From Acidobacteriaceae bacterium (GTDB taxonomy: Bacteria; Acidobacteriota; Terriglobia; Bryobacterales; Bryobacteraceae), in assembly GCA_019244945.1 (NCBI GenBank), contig JAFASD010000093.1:1-14118 (forward strand): a stretch of 14,118 nucleotides of DNA, given 5' to 3'. This document shows positions 7,227-13,518 of this stretch, in pieces. Position 1 is the stretch's first letter. Each line of letters opens with the position of its first letter. The notes below the pieces were generated by a model that searched no databases, was not told the origin of the DNA, and saw only the letters and a program-made list of their open reading frames with translations. The translations under genes and the position numbers were made by a program.

Positions 7227-7886
7227 ATGAAAACAGCGCGGCTCGTATCGATTCAGGTCGGAAAGCCGCGGGAAGTGAAGGCTCACAATGGCGAGACTCT
7301 CACCAGCATATTCAAGTCTCCTGTATACGGCAAAGTTGCCCTCCGGGGCTACAACCTGTATGGTGACCAGCAGTCCGATCTGACAGTACACGGCGGCCCA
7401 AACAAAGCCGTGTATCTTTACCCTTCCGAGCATTACAGCTACTGGGCGGAGGAGTTGCCGGATATGGATCTGCCGTTTGGCATCTTCGGCGAGAATCTGA
7501 CGACCGAAGGCGTGACCGAAGAAGCGATGCATATCGGCGATCAACTGCGCATCGGCACAGCCGTTTTGCAGGTTTCTCAGCCCAGGATGCCTTGCTACAA
7601 GTTGGGCATTCGTTTTAGCCGAGCCGATATGGTGAAACGGTTTTGGAACAGCGGACGATCCGGTATCTATTTCTCTGTGGTTAAAGAGGGAGAAATGGAA
7701 GCCGGTGACGGGATCGAGCGGCTCGCCGTTCACCCCGAGCACGTGAGCGTTGCCGACGTGGTGCGCCTTTACAAGCGCGAGATCCGGGATCCCGCTCTTT
7801 ACGAGCGCGTGCTCCGAGTGCCTCTATCTGGAAGTTGGAAAGAGGAAATCCGCGAGCGCTGGACCGAGGCCTTCAGCACTGCGTAA
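7227..7886 (+). CDS. MOSC domain-containing protein (YiiM-like, COG2258)
   Basis: MOSC proteins bind molybdenum cofactor and take part in sulfur transfer or N-hydroxylated purine reduction. Seen here: VSIQVGKPREV at the N-terminus, SDLTVHGGPNKAVYLYP, FGENLTTEG, IGDQLRIGTAVLQVSQPRMPCYKLG with the conserved cysteine, and GRSGIYFSVVKEGEMEAGD, then a helical tail (about 30 residues) like the YiiM C-terminal domain. The ATG at 7227 is chosen because family members start at MK-x-x-x-VSIQVGKPRE, and GGAG lies at 7212-7215. A longer frame opens at 7194, overlapping the previous gene's stop as ATGA and adding 11 poorly conserved residues; coupling through that start is possible. The stop is 4 bases from the convergent gene. 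Family is firm; substrate is unknown. Confidence 0.9.
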   Translation: MKTARLVSIQVGKPREVKAHNGETLTSIFKSPVYGKVALRGYNLYGDQQSDLTVHGGPNKAVYLYPSEHYSYWAEELPDMDLPFGIFGENLTTEGVTEEAMHIGDQLRIGTAVLQVSQPRMPCYKLGIRFSRADMVKRFWNSGRSGIYFSVVKEGEMEAGDGIERLAVHPEHVSVADVVRLYKREIRDPALYERVLRVPLSGSWKEEIRERWTEAFSTA

Positions 7887-7890
7887 TCGC

Positions 7891-8880
7891 TCATCGGAAT
7901 TCATAGCCCGGTTTCAGCTGGCAGCGATAAAGCTTAGATTGATCGGCATCCGTCTTTTGACTGCACGAGGCCCACGACAGGATGAGATCCGGGCCGAGCG
8001 GAAACACGATGGGCAGATTGTTCAATTCAGCTTCGATGCTCGGCCCTTGCGCCGAGGGCGGAAGCGTGAAATTCATACCGCCGCCGAAGATCACCGGATA
8101 AGAGTGGCGGGTCATATCACTGGCGAAAGTGCGCGTCACTTCGGCTTCCACCAGGAAGGTGGCGGTCGCCGACCAATCGAGCGCAACCACTTTGATAGTG
8201 CGCGCGTTATTCAGGAGTTGGTCGGACTGAATGCTCGTAAACGGACAAGGTCCGGCGATGCAAGAAGCTCGCGCATTCACGAACTGATTGTTCCCTTCAG
8301 CATCAAATGAAGCAGACCCGATTGCGGCTTCCCATTTTCCATCCGGGGAGCAGGGTGGGCGGCTATCGCAGGGAACGCCCCCGGCGTTCACGACCTCAAA
8401 GGTTTTGGCAAAGCTCCCGACATTAACCGTACTTGTAGTTTTCATGGAATACCGGATCCGAACGCCGGTGATTGCTGTCGGGGGAGCAGTAGTGGTCGCG
8501 CTGGCAGCGGATGAGAGGGGCTTCAGGCGTGCAATGTAGAGCTGGCCTGTGGCAGACTCTGTGATGTCGAGCGGCTCGTAGCCGGAATGCCGGAATTTCA
8601 GCGCGACTGGTTCTCCACGTTTGATTTTGGAATTTAGCATTACGCGGAACAGACCTGAGGAATCGGAGGTGGACTCGCGGGTAAACGGTCCGGTCGTTGC
8701 CGTAATCTGGACACCGCCGATCGGCATCTGCCTGCGTGGATCTACGGCTTGCGTGAGAACAGCGCCCGTTATAAAGAATGAGGGCGTTTGTGAAGGGCGA
8801 AGCGTGGCTATTACACCGGCAACAATGCCCGCGACAATCAGGATTCCGCTAGTAAGGGCTGCCTTTTGCCCTCGTGTCAC
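7891..8880 (-). CDS. membrane-anchored protein with carboxypeptidase-regulatory-like domain
   Basis: A 329-residue protein starting at GTG (8878-8880), with GGAGGG nine bases upstream as ribosome binding site. A short basic N-terminus is followed by one hydrophobic segment (about 8-27), so it is anchored with the rest outside the cytoplasm. Residues about 36-118 look like a carboxypeptidase-regulatory-like beta-sandwich (TGAVLTQAV, PIGGVQITAT, SDSSGLFRVML, LKFRHSGYEPLDI). An Ala/Thr/Pro linker (122-136) leads to a C-terminal domain (about 137-329) that I do not recognise. That domain has six cysteines at 171, 177, 207, 212, 306 and 320, probably disulfide-bonded. Proteins of this layout are common in Acidobacteriota and have no known specific role. 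It diverges from the glucoamylase-like gene over a 47-base gap. Confidence 0.75.
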   Translation of the reverse strand: MTRGQKAALTSGILIVAGIVAGVIATLRPSQTPSFFITGAVLTQAVDPRRQMPIGGVQITATTGPFTRESTSDSSGLFRVMLNSKIKRGEPVALKFRHSGYEPLDITESATGQLYIARLKPLSSAASATTTAPPTAITGVRIRYSMKTTSTVNVGSFAKTFEVVNAGGVPCDSRPPCSPDGKWEAAIGSASFDAEGNNQFVNARASCIAGPCPFTSIQSDQLLNNARTIKVVALDWSATATFLVEAEVTRTFASDMTRHSYPVIFGGGMNFTLPPSAQGPSIEAELNNLPIVFPLGPDLILSWASCSQKTDADQSKLYRCQLKPGYEFR

Positions 8881-8905
8881 TCGATTGGTCCCTCCGGTCA
8901 GATTT

Positions 8906-8911
8906 TATGAT
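8906..8911 (+). promoter_or_regulatory. possible -10 element TATGAT for the glucoamylase-like gene
   Basis: TATGAT matches TATAAT at five of six positions. A transcript from it would start near 8918, making ATG 8928 the first usable start and giving a short Tat signal. No convincing -35 at the usual distance. Weak support. Confidence 0.25.
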
Positions 8912-8927
8912 GTTGATGGCTAAACAT

Positions 8928-10286
8928 ATGAGCCGTGAACGGATTTCGCGACGCCATCTTATACAAGGACTGATTGGAACAACTGTGTCTCTAAGGGCGA
9001 GCGGCCAGACAAAGCGCGCGCTCAGCTTGCCTGCAGCGAGCGACACGGAGAAAATTTCACAGGAAGACGATGCGTTCCTCGAGGATCTAGAAAGGGCCAA
9101 CTTCCAGTTTTTCGTGGATCAGGCGGATCCGGAAACCGGACTCGTAAAAGACCGGTGCAACGTGCGAGCTGCAGATAAGACGGTTGCGGCAAACGTGGCG
9201 GCCACTGGATTCGGACTGACCGCTCTTTGTATCGGGCACAAGCGCGGATATATCTCGTTAGCCGAAGCGCATCAGCGTGTCATCACGGCGTTGCACTTCT
9301 TATGGGCGAAGATGCCGACTCATCGGGGATTCTTCTATCATTTCGCGAATGTAAAGACCGGCGAAAGAGTGTGGGAATCAGAGGTCTCATCCATCGATAC
9401 GGCAATTTTACTTTGCGGAGTCCTTACGTGCCATCAGTATTTCCGCCGCCCGGAAATCACACGGTTCGCGTATGACATTTTCAGCCGGATCGAATGGACG
9501 TGGTTGTCGGAAGACACGTCTTTGCTTCCGCACGGCTGGTCGCCGGAGACCGGATTTCTGCCGTATCGGTGGGATTACTACAGCGAGCTGATGATGATTT
9601 ATCTTTTCGGCCTCGGGTCTGCGACTCATAGCTTGCCGCCCGAAGCATGGAATGCCTGGAAACGCACGACCTTCGAATATGAGGGACTTCGTTATATCGG
9701 TTCGTTCGCGCCGCTCTTCATTCATCAGTATTCACAGGCGTGGTTCGATTTTCGGGGCAAGCGGGATCGCTATGCCGATTACTTCTTGAACTCGATTATC
9801 GCCACCGAAGTGCACCGCATCTTTTGTTTAGAGTTGGGCAAACAATTCCCCGATTACACGGAAGATCTGTGGGGCGTCAGCGCATCGGATTCGCAATATG
9901 GGTACGTAGCGTGGGGAGGGCCTCCAGCAACTGGACCGATTGACGGGACTATTGTGCCAAGCGCGGCCGGAGGTTCACTGCCATTCTTACCGGAGGCAAC
10001 GCTGCGAGTGTTAAAGACCATAAAATACCGGTACGGAACGGGCGCGTGGAGTCGCTATGGCTTTGTGAATGCCTTTAATCCTTTGAAGAACTGGTACGAC
10101 ACGGACGTGGTGGGTATTGATACAGGCATCACCATGTTGATGGCAGAGAACTTGCGAACCGGTTTTGTTTGGAATACTTTCATGAGCAATCCGGAGGCCG
10201 AGCGTGGGTTTCAACGCGCGGGATTTAGCAGCTATTCAGTGGACTACAAAGCGGAACAGGACAAATTAGAAACCCGTACCACGTGA
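8928..10286 (+). CDS. glucoamylase-family / GH144-like glycoside hydrolase, Tat-exported
   Basis: A 452-residue protein from ATG 8928. The N-terminus reads MSRERISRRHLIQGLIGTT: a twin-arginine motif (R8-R9) and a hydrophobic core ending near ASG (about 26), so export by Tat to the periplasm is likely. The rest matches the COG5368/PF10091 glucoamylase-like (alpha/alpha)6 family: FLEDLERANFQFFVDQADP, VAATGFGLTAL, RGFFYHF, SEVSSIDTAILLCG, YYSELMMIYLFGLGS, GSFAPLFIHQYSQAWFDFR, DLWGVSASDS and a late GIDTGITMLMAENLRTGFVW. Characterised relatives in GH144 cut beta-1,2-glucan; that substrate is inferred, not shown. The frame can extend to GTG 8874 or ATGs at 8907, 8910 and 8916; GTG 8874 would overlap the diverging gene and is unlikely. 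The Uma2-like gene follows 42 bases later. Confidence 0.85.
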   Translation: MSRERISRRHLIQGLIGTTVSLRASGQTKRALSLPAASDTEKISQEDDAFLEDLERANFQFFVDQADPETGLVKDRCNVRAADKTVAANVAATGFGLTALCIGHKRGYISLAEAHQRVITALHFLWAKMPTHRGFFYHFANVKTGERVWESEVSSIDTAILLCGVLTCHQYFRRPEITRFAYDIFSRIEWTWLSEDTSLLPHGWSPETGFLPYRWDYYSELMMIYLFGLGSATHSLPPEAWNAWKRTTFEYEGLRYIGSFAPLFIHQYSQAWFDFRGKRDRYADYFLNSIIATEVHRIFCLELGKQFPDYTEDLWGVSASDSQYGYVAWGGPPATGPIDGTIVPSAAGGSLPFLPEATLRVLKTIKYRYGTGAWSRYGFVNAFNPLKNWYDTDVVGIDTGITMLMAENLRTGFVWNTFMSNPEAERGFQRAGFSSYSVDYKAEQDKLETRTT

Positions 10287-10317
10287 AGAATGGTAAATCA
10301 GACAGAGTAATTTGAAG

Positions 10318-10325
10318 AAGGAGGA
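10318..10325 (+). promoter_or_regulatory. strong ribosome binding site AAGGAGGA fixing the Uma2 GTG start
   Basis: AAGGAGGA is an almost perfect anti-SD match and lies just before GTG 10329. It decides this unusual start, since no ATG is available near the N-terminus of the family match. Confidence 0.75.
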
Positions 10326-10328
10326 CTG

Positions 10329-10862
10329 GTGACCGCCGTTCTTGAGCGATTGACACTCGAGCAGTTTCGAGAGAAGTACGCCGATGAGAAGCCTTATTGG
10401 GAATTCTGGGGCGGCGAAGCCATACAGAAACCGTTGCCGACCAGACTTCACGCTAAGCTCCAGCTTCTTATCGCGAACATGCTTCAAGAACTCGGGTATA
10501 GATCTTATACCGAACTCACACTTCGGATCGACCCGGGATGGGAGCCCACGCCCGACGTCGTAGCTTCACTCAGCCCTTTACGGGAAGACTATCCGACCAA
10601 ACCCGTTGATGTAGTGGTAGAGATTCTATCGCCGGAAGATCGCTTTGTGAAGGTGATCGGAAAGTGCCAACGCTATGCGAGCCTGGACATTCCAGAGATT
10701 CTTGTACTTGATCCCGTGGAACAGTGTGCATGGGCTTGGCGTCCCGAAACCGAGGATCTGGTCAGGGTTGTGGGTGAGTATCGATTTCGCAGCCGTGAGG
10801 ATGTAGTCCTGACGATGCCGAACGTGTGGCTGCGATTCAATAAAGAATGCGCGACTGAATGA
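10329..10862 (+). CDS. Uma2 family (DUF820) PD-(D/E)XK nuclease-like protein
   Basis: A 177-residue protein with the Uma2/DUF820 layout: a short N-terminal helix (TLEQFREKY), H41 in the first helix of the fold (TRLHAKLQLLIANML), then TPDVV (D76), VVVEILSPED (E98) and K112 in GKCQRYASLDIPEILVLDP. These are the acidic pair and lysine expected of a restriction-endonuclease-like core, so the active site looks intact. The biological role of Uma2 proteins is not established; they are abundant in cyanobacteria, Acidobacteriota and other multicellular or soil lineages, often in many copies. It starts at GTG behind a strong AAGGAGGA. It lies 42 bases after the glucoamylase-like gene on the same strand and ends 7 bases from the convergent TlpA-like gene. 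No restriction or toxin partner is visible. Confidence 0.85.
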   Translation: MTAVLERLTLEQFREKYADEKPYWEFWGGEAIQKPLPTRLHAKLQLLIANMLQELGYRSYTELTLRIDPGWEPTPDVVASLSPLREDYPTKPVDVVVEILSPEDRFVKVIGKCQRYASLDIPEILVLDPVEQCAWAWRPETEDLVRVVGEYRFRSREDVVLTMPNVWLRFNKECATE

Positions 10863-10874
10863 AACTGATTCAGT
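10854..10874. terminator. possible short bidirectional hairpin between two convergent genes
   Basis: ACTGAAT (10854-10860) and ATTCAGT (10868-10874) form a perfect 7-base inverted repeat with a 7-base loop, extendable by one G-U pair. It contains parts of both stop codons of the convergent Uma2-like and TlpA-like genes. It is AT-rich and lacks a T-run, so an intrinsic terminator is only a possibility. Confidence 0.25.
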
Positions 10875-12039
10875 TCATGCCGGCGCCTTTTAGCGCCGCG
10901 ATGAGTTCGGTTTCTTCTCTCGAACCTACGAAGTGCGCAGCAATTCTGCCTTGTGGGTCGATTACGAGAACAGTTGGAATAGCGCGACAACCGTAGAGCT
11001 TGTGAACCTTTTTGTCGCCGTCATGCAGCGTGGCTAAATCGGGATGATATTTGTCCAGGAAGTGCTTCGCCGTCCCCGCGTCTTCATCGTTGACGCCGAA
11101 GACAACAACGTTTCTGTCTTTATACTTGCGGCTGATTGCCTCAATGGCCGGCAGTTCGTGGCGACAAGGCATGCACCAACTCGCCCAGAAGTCGAGCAGC
11201 ACAATTTTCCCGCGGAGACTCGAAAGCCGCACTGGTGAACCATCGAGGGTGTTCAAAGTAAAATCAGCTGCTAACTGGCCCACCAAGCCTATGTTTCGCT
11301 CGCTCGGAAGGGAAACATCGGCGACTTCCCTGCTCCCATTTCCCGGCTGGAATTCGAAAAGTTCCGGGCCCGGCACTCCCTCCGAAATTGTCTTGTAATC
11401 CATAACGGTCTCCGCTTGCGCGCCATTCGTGAGTATCTGGGATTCGATGTGGCGCAAGACGAAAAAACTATCACGCGCGATAAACAGGCGGTTGGTAGAA
11501 CCTTTGGTGACAATCCGAATTACGTAACAATCTACTTTGTCGCCGTCGAATTTGATCTTCTCTGTTTTGTTTTCGAGAACAGCGTCAGGGTAGCGCGCGA
11601 AACCTGTATATCTTGCGACAAACAAGCGCTGGTATTCGCTAAACAGATCCTGTGCCATGGAAGGTTCGGCATCCTGGCCATCGGGATCATCATCCGGCAT
11701 TTCGGCGATTTCCTGCTTCGACCAGATTTTTTGTTTTGGGAGCGCCTTCCAGGTGAGTTTCCCGTCGCTCACTCGGATCTCGAGATCCCTTCCGTTATTT
11801 TCTTCCACGCGAAACATGCCGTTCGGGCCTACAGCGAGCGAAATTTTGTGCTGCCCTGCAAATGGCCGCCCTCCCCGCATCATGTTGAGCTGCTCCTCAG
11901 CCTCAATCTGATAACTAGTCAGACTTTTGTACCGCTGAGCGACTTTACTCAAGATGTCAGCGGATGTTACAGGATAGGCAGCACCTGCGAAGATTGCGGC
12001 AAACAGACAAAGCGTGATCGGGCGAAAGCACGTTTGCAT
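10870..12039 (-). CDS. secreted LolA-like domain fused to TlpA/thioredoxin-like thiol-disulfide oxidoreductase
   Basis: A 389-residue exported protein. A Sec signal peptide covers about 1-27 (hydrophobic TLCLFAAIFAGAA, probable cut near TSA). Residues about 28-235 resemble the outer-membrane lipoprotein-sorting/LolA-like (DUF2092) fold: VAQRYKSLTSYQIEAEEQL, FRVEENNG, VSDGKLTW, DCYVIRIV, RLFIARDSFFVLRHIES and the closing ELFEFQPG. Residues about 252-389 are a TlpA/AhpC-TSA domain: DFTLNTLDGSPVRLSSLRGK, active site WCMPC at 288-292, GVNDED and the cis-proline loop AIPTV (P355). The C-terminal half should reduce or exchange disulfides in the periplasm; the N-terminal half may bind lipid or a lipoprotein, by fold only. 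This fusion recurs in Acidobacteriota. The ATG at 12039 has only a weak GAAG before it. It follows htpX by 45 bases on the same strand. Confidence 0.88.
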   Translation of the reverse strand: MQTCFRPITLCLFAAIFAGAAYPVTSADILSKVAQRYKSLTSYQIEAEEQLNMMRGGRPFAGQHKISLAVGPNGMFRVEENNGRDLEIRVSDGKLTWKALPKQKIWSKQEIAEMPDDDPDGQDAEPSMAQDLFSEYQRLFVARYTGFARYPDAVLENKTEKIKFDGDKVDCYVIRIVTKGSTNRLFIARDSFFVLRHIESQILTNGAQAETVMDYKTISEGVPGPELFEFQPGNGSREVADVSLPSERNIGLVGQLAADFTLNTLDGSPVRLSSLRGKIVLLDFWASWCMPCRHELPAIEAISRKYKDRNVVVFGVNDEDAGTAKHFLDKYHPDLATLHDGDKKVHKLYGCRAIPTVLVIDPQGRIAAHFVGSREETELIAALKGAGMN

Positions 12040-12047
12040 AGCACTTC

Positions 12048-12053
12048 ATTATC
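12048..12053 (-). promoter_or_regulatory. possible -10 element GATAAT for the TlpA-like gene
   Basis: On the minus strand GATAAT matches TATAAT at five of six positions and lies 8 bases before the ATG at 12039. No good -35 is seen. If used, the mRNA would be nearly leaderless and the gene could be transcribed apart from htpX. Weak support. Confidence 0.25.
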
Positions 12054-12084
12054 GACGATGTGCTTGCAATTAAAGGGCCAGACG

Positions 12085-12930
12085 TCAGGAGCGGATGGCC
12101 TGGAGACGAGCGATGCGATCGGCTGTTGAAGGATGAGTCGAAAAGAGCCGCATGAGGCTTTCGCCGGTGAATGGCTTGATGATGAACAGGTGAGCAGTCG
12201 AGGGCGTTGCCTCTAAGGGCATGCGCTTCGAATAGTCGTCGAGCTTTTGGAGCGCTGAAATCAGCTCGTACGGTTTGCCGGTATATTTGGCGGAGGCGGC
12301 GTCCGCGTCGTATTCGCGACTCCGCGAGATGGCCATTTGAATCAGAAGCGCCGCGAAGGGTGCAAGGATCAGCATCAAGAAGCCGCCGATCGCGCCGCCT
12401 TCATTGTCGTCATCACGAGAGCTTCCTCCGAAGAAAAAGCCCATCCGGGCAAGGAATGTGATCGCGCTTGCGATCGTCGCGGCAACCGAGCTGATCAGAA
12501 TATCGCGGTGCAGGACATGGCCGAGTTCGTGCGCGACGACACCTTCGATTTCGGCATCCGACATGGCTTCCAGAATTCCAGCAGTGAACGCAACAGAAGC
12601 GTGCTGAGGGTTGCGGCCGGTGGCGAACGCATTGGGCGAATTGTCGGGAATGAGCCAGAGTTTCGGCATCGCGATACCCATTCGTTGCGCAAGGCCCGCA
12701 ACAATGGGAGCGACCCGCGCGTACACGCCCGGATTTTGCTCTGGCGTCACCGGTTGCGCCGAGTAAGTAGCGAGCGCGATCTTATCGGAGAGGAAATAGC
12801 TGAAAAAATTCATCACGACAGCGAGAACTAGGCCGATGTAGAGGCCGTTACGCCCGCCAAACGCCTCGCCCAAAAAGAGAAGCAGTCCGCTCAAAACCCC
12901 GAGCAGGAGAACTGTTTTAACCGTGTTCAT
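12085..12930 (-). CDS. htpX: HtpX-family membrane zinc metalloprotease
   Basis: A 281-residue M48B protease of the inner membrane that degrades misfolded membrane proteins. Zinc motif HELGH at 134-138 (H134, E135, H138) and third ligand E206 in SREYDADA. Four hydrophobic segments at about 4-24, 29-47, 146-169 and 182-201 fit the family topology. Conserved phrases include WLIPDNSPNAFATGRNP, ASVAFTAGIL, EGVVAHELGHVLHRDILISS and the C-terminal LFSTHPSTADRIARL. Length is close to E. coli HtpX (about 293). AGGA lies a few bases upstream of the ATG at 12930. It lies between a small secreted repeat protein and a periplasmic thiol-disulfide protein on the same strand, suggesting envelope quality control; that link is inference. 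Confidence 0.96.
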   Translation of the reverse strand: MNTVKTVLLLGVLSGLLLFLGEAFGGRNGLYIGLVLAVVMNFFSYFLSDKIALATYSAQPVTPEQNPGVYARVAPIVAGLAQRMGIAMPKLWLIPDNSPNAFATGRNPQHASVAFTAGILEAMSDAEIEGVVAHELGHVLHRDILISSVAATIASAITFLARMGFFFGGSSRDDDNEGGAIGGFLMLILAPFAALLIQMAISRSREYDADAASAKYTGKPYELISALQKLDDYSKRMPLEATPSTAHLFIIKPFTGESLMRLFSTHPSTADRIARLQAIRS

Positions 12931-12979
12931 AGGTCCTGCTAATTAGATGAACGCGCGGTGAATTCGACGCGCTTCCGAA

Positions 12980-13408
12980 TTAACTTTGCGGAGTGGTTAC
13001 AGTCGATTCGGTAGCAGAGCCTTGCTTCTTGTGCTTAGTCTTCTTCTTGGAACTGGTTTGCCCACTGGGGGCGGGGGTTGTTCCAGGATGGCGTTGCTGG
13101 CCCAGATCAGGATTATTGGTTCCGGGTTCTTGGTGAGGCACGTCGCCCGAATTGGGCTGGGTGGGATTTGCCGGATTCGTCTGTCCTGGAGTGGTCTGCC
13201 CTGGTTTCTGCGGCGCGGGATTGTTCTGGGGCTTCCTCTGTTGCTGCAGATCGGGATTGTTGGTCCCGGGAGCTTGATGCGGGACATCTTGGCTCTTTTG
13301 ATCGTTCTGAGATGAATTGTCCGGAGGAGGGTTTTGCTGTTGAGCGAACATGACCGTGGTTCCGCAGGTGAAAGCCGCCGTCAGCAGCAGGCGTGTCAGG
13401 TTCTTCAT
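12980..13408 (-). CDS. small secreted Pro/Gln/Asn-rich protein with two 20-residue repeats
   Basis: A 142-residue protein with a clear Sec signal peptide (MKNLTRLLLTAAFTCGTTVMFA, cut about after residue 22). The mature part is low in complexity, rich in P, Q, N, T and G, hence likely unstructured. Two near-identical 20-residue units, at 41-60 and 89-108, share DVPHQ-x-PGTNNPDL-x-QQR-x-P. A basic patch KKKTKHKK follows at 121-128. No function can be assigned; it may interact with cell wall or outer-layer polymers, as a guess only. GAGG eight bases before the ATG supports the start. It is the first gene upstream of htpX, 49 bases away, and diverges from the DUF433 gene. The signal peptide, ribosome binding site and repeats make it a real gene despite its composition. 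Confidence 0.8.
   Translation of the reverse strand: MKNLTRLLLTAAFTCGTTVMFAQQQNPPPDNSSQNDQKSQDVPHQAPGTNNPDLQQQRKPQNNPAPQKPGQTTPGQTNPANPTQPNSGDVPHQEPGTNNPDLGQQRHPGTTPAPSGQTSSKKKTKHKKQGSATESTVTTPQS
13085..13144 (-). repeat. coding repeat, copy 2 (DVPHQ-E-PGTNNPDL unit)
   Basis: This stretch encodes residues 89-108 of the secreted protein and repeats residues 41-60 with three changes in 20 residues. It is an internal duplication within one gene, 144 bases from the other copy start to start. Confidence 0.8.
13229..13288 (-). repeat. coding repeat, copy 1 (DVPHQ-A-PGTNNPDL unit)
   Basis: This stretch encodes residues 41-60 of the secreted protein. The DVPHQ and PGTNNPDL cores are identical in copy 2, while the spacer between the copies (PQ/NP/TPGQ-rich) is not conserved. 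Confidence 0.8.
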
Positions 13409-13435
13409 TGGATAGCCTCTACAAAGGTTGATCCC

Positions 13436-13493
13436 GGTGGAACCACTTTCGTTTCCCGCTTCGGGTGGGAACCAGTATGCAGGTTAAGAACCA
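13436..13493. promoter_or_regulatory. three GGT-N(1-3)-GAACCA motifs in the divergent intergenic region
   Basis: GAACCA occurs at 13440-13445, 13469-13474 and 13488-13493, each preceded by GGT one, two and three bases before it. Each copy is also a partial inverted repeat (GGT/ACC; the third is GGTT-AAG-AACC). They fill the 110-base gap between the secreted repeat protein (minus) and the DUF433 gene (plus), so they may be sites for a regulator of either gene. Repeats this short can occur by chance. A weak -10-like TAAGAT (13495-13500, plus) abuts the last copy. Confidence 0.35.
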
Positions 13494-13518
13494 TTAAGAT
13501 AGACGTGAGGTGTTCTCA

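Noticed and set aside
7750..8310. Plus-strand frame of 186 codons overlapping two genes
   Set aside because: It covers the MOSC C-terminus in another frame and the antisense of the anchored protein; composition is Arg-rich, as expected of shadow frames in GC-rich DNA.
8874..8927. GTG 8874 extension of the glucoamylase-like protein
   Set aside because: It would overlap the start and ribosome binding site of the diverging gene and place 18 extra residues before a complete Tat signal.
11416..12129. Long plus-strand frame of 237 codons
   Set aside because: It lies antisense to the LolA-like/TlpA gene, which has a signal peptide and WCMPC motif. The antisense translation shows no domain or credible start signal.
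12337..12831. Plus-strand frame of 164 codons
   Set aside because: Antisense to htpX, whose zinc motif and membrane segments are clear.
12931..12979. GC-rich inverted pieces (GCGCG/CGCGC) between htpX and the secreted protein gene
   Set aside because: Only five paired bases with no following T-run on the transcribed strand; not enough to call a terminator.
13451..13475. Hairpin TTCCC/GGGAA near 13453-13471 as an intrinsic terminator
   Set aside because: It lies upstream of both diverging genes, has a short stem and no T-run, and is better viewed as part of the repeated GGT/GAACCA motifs.
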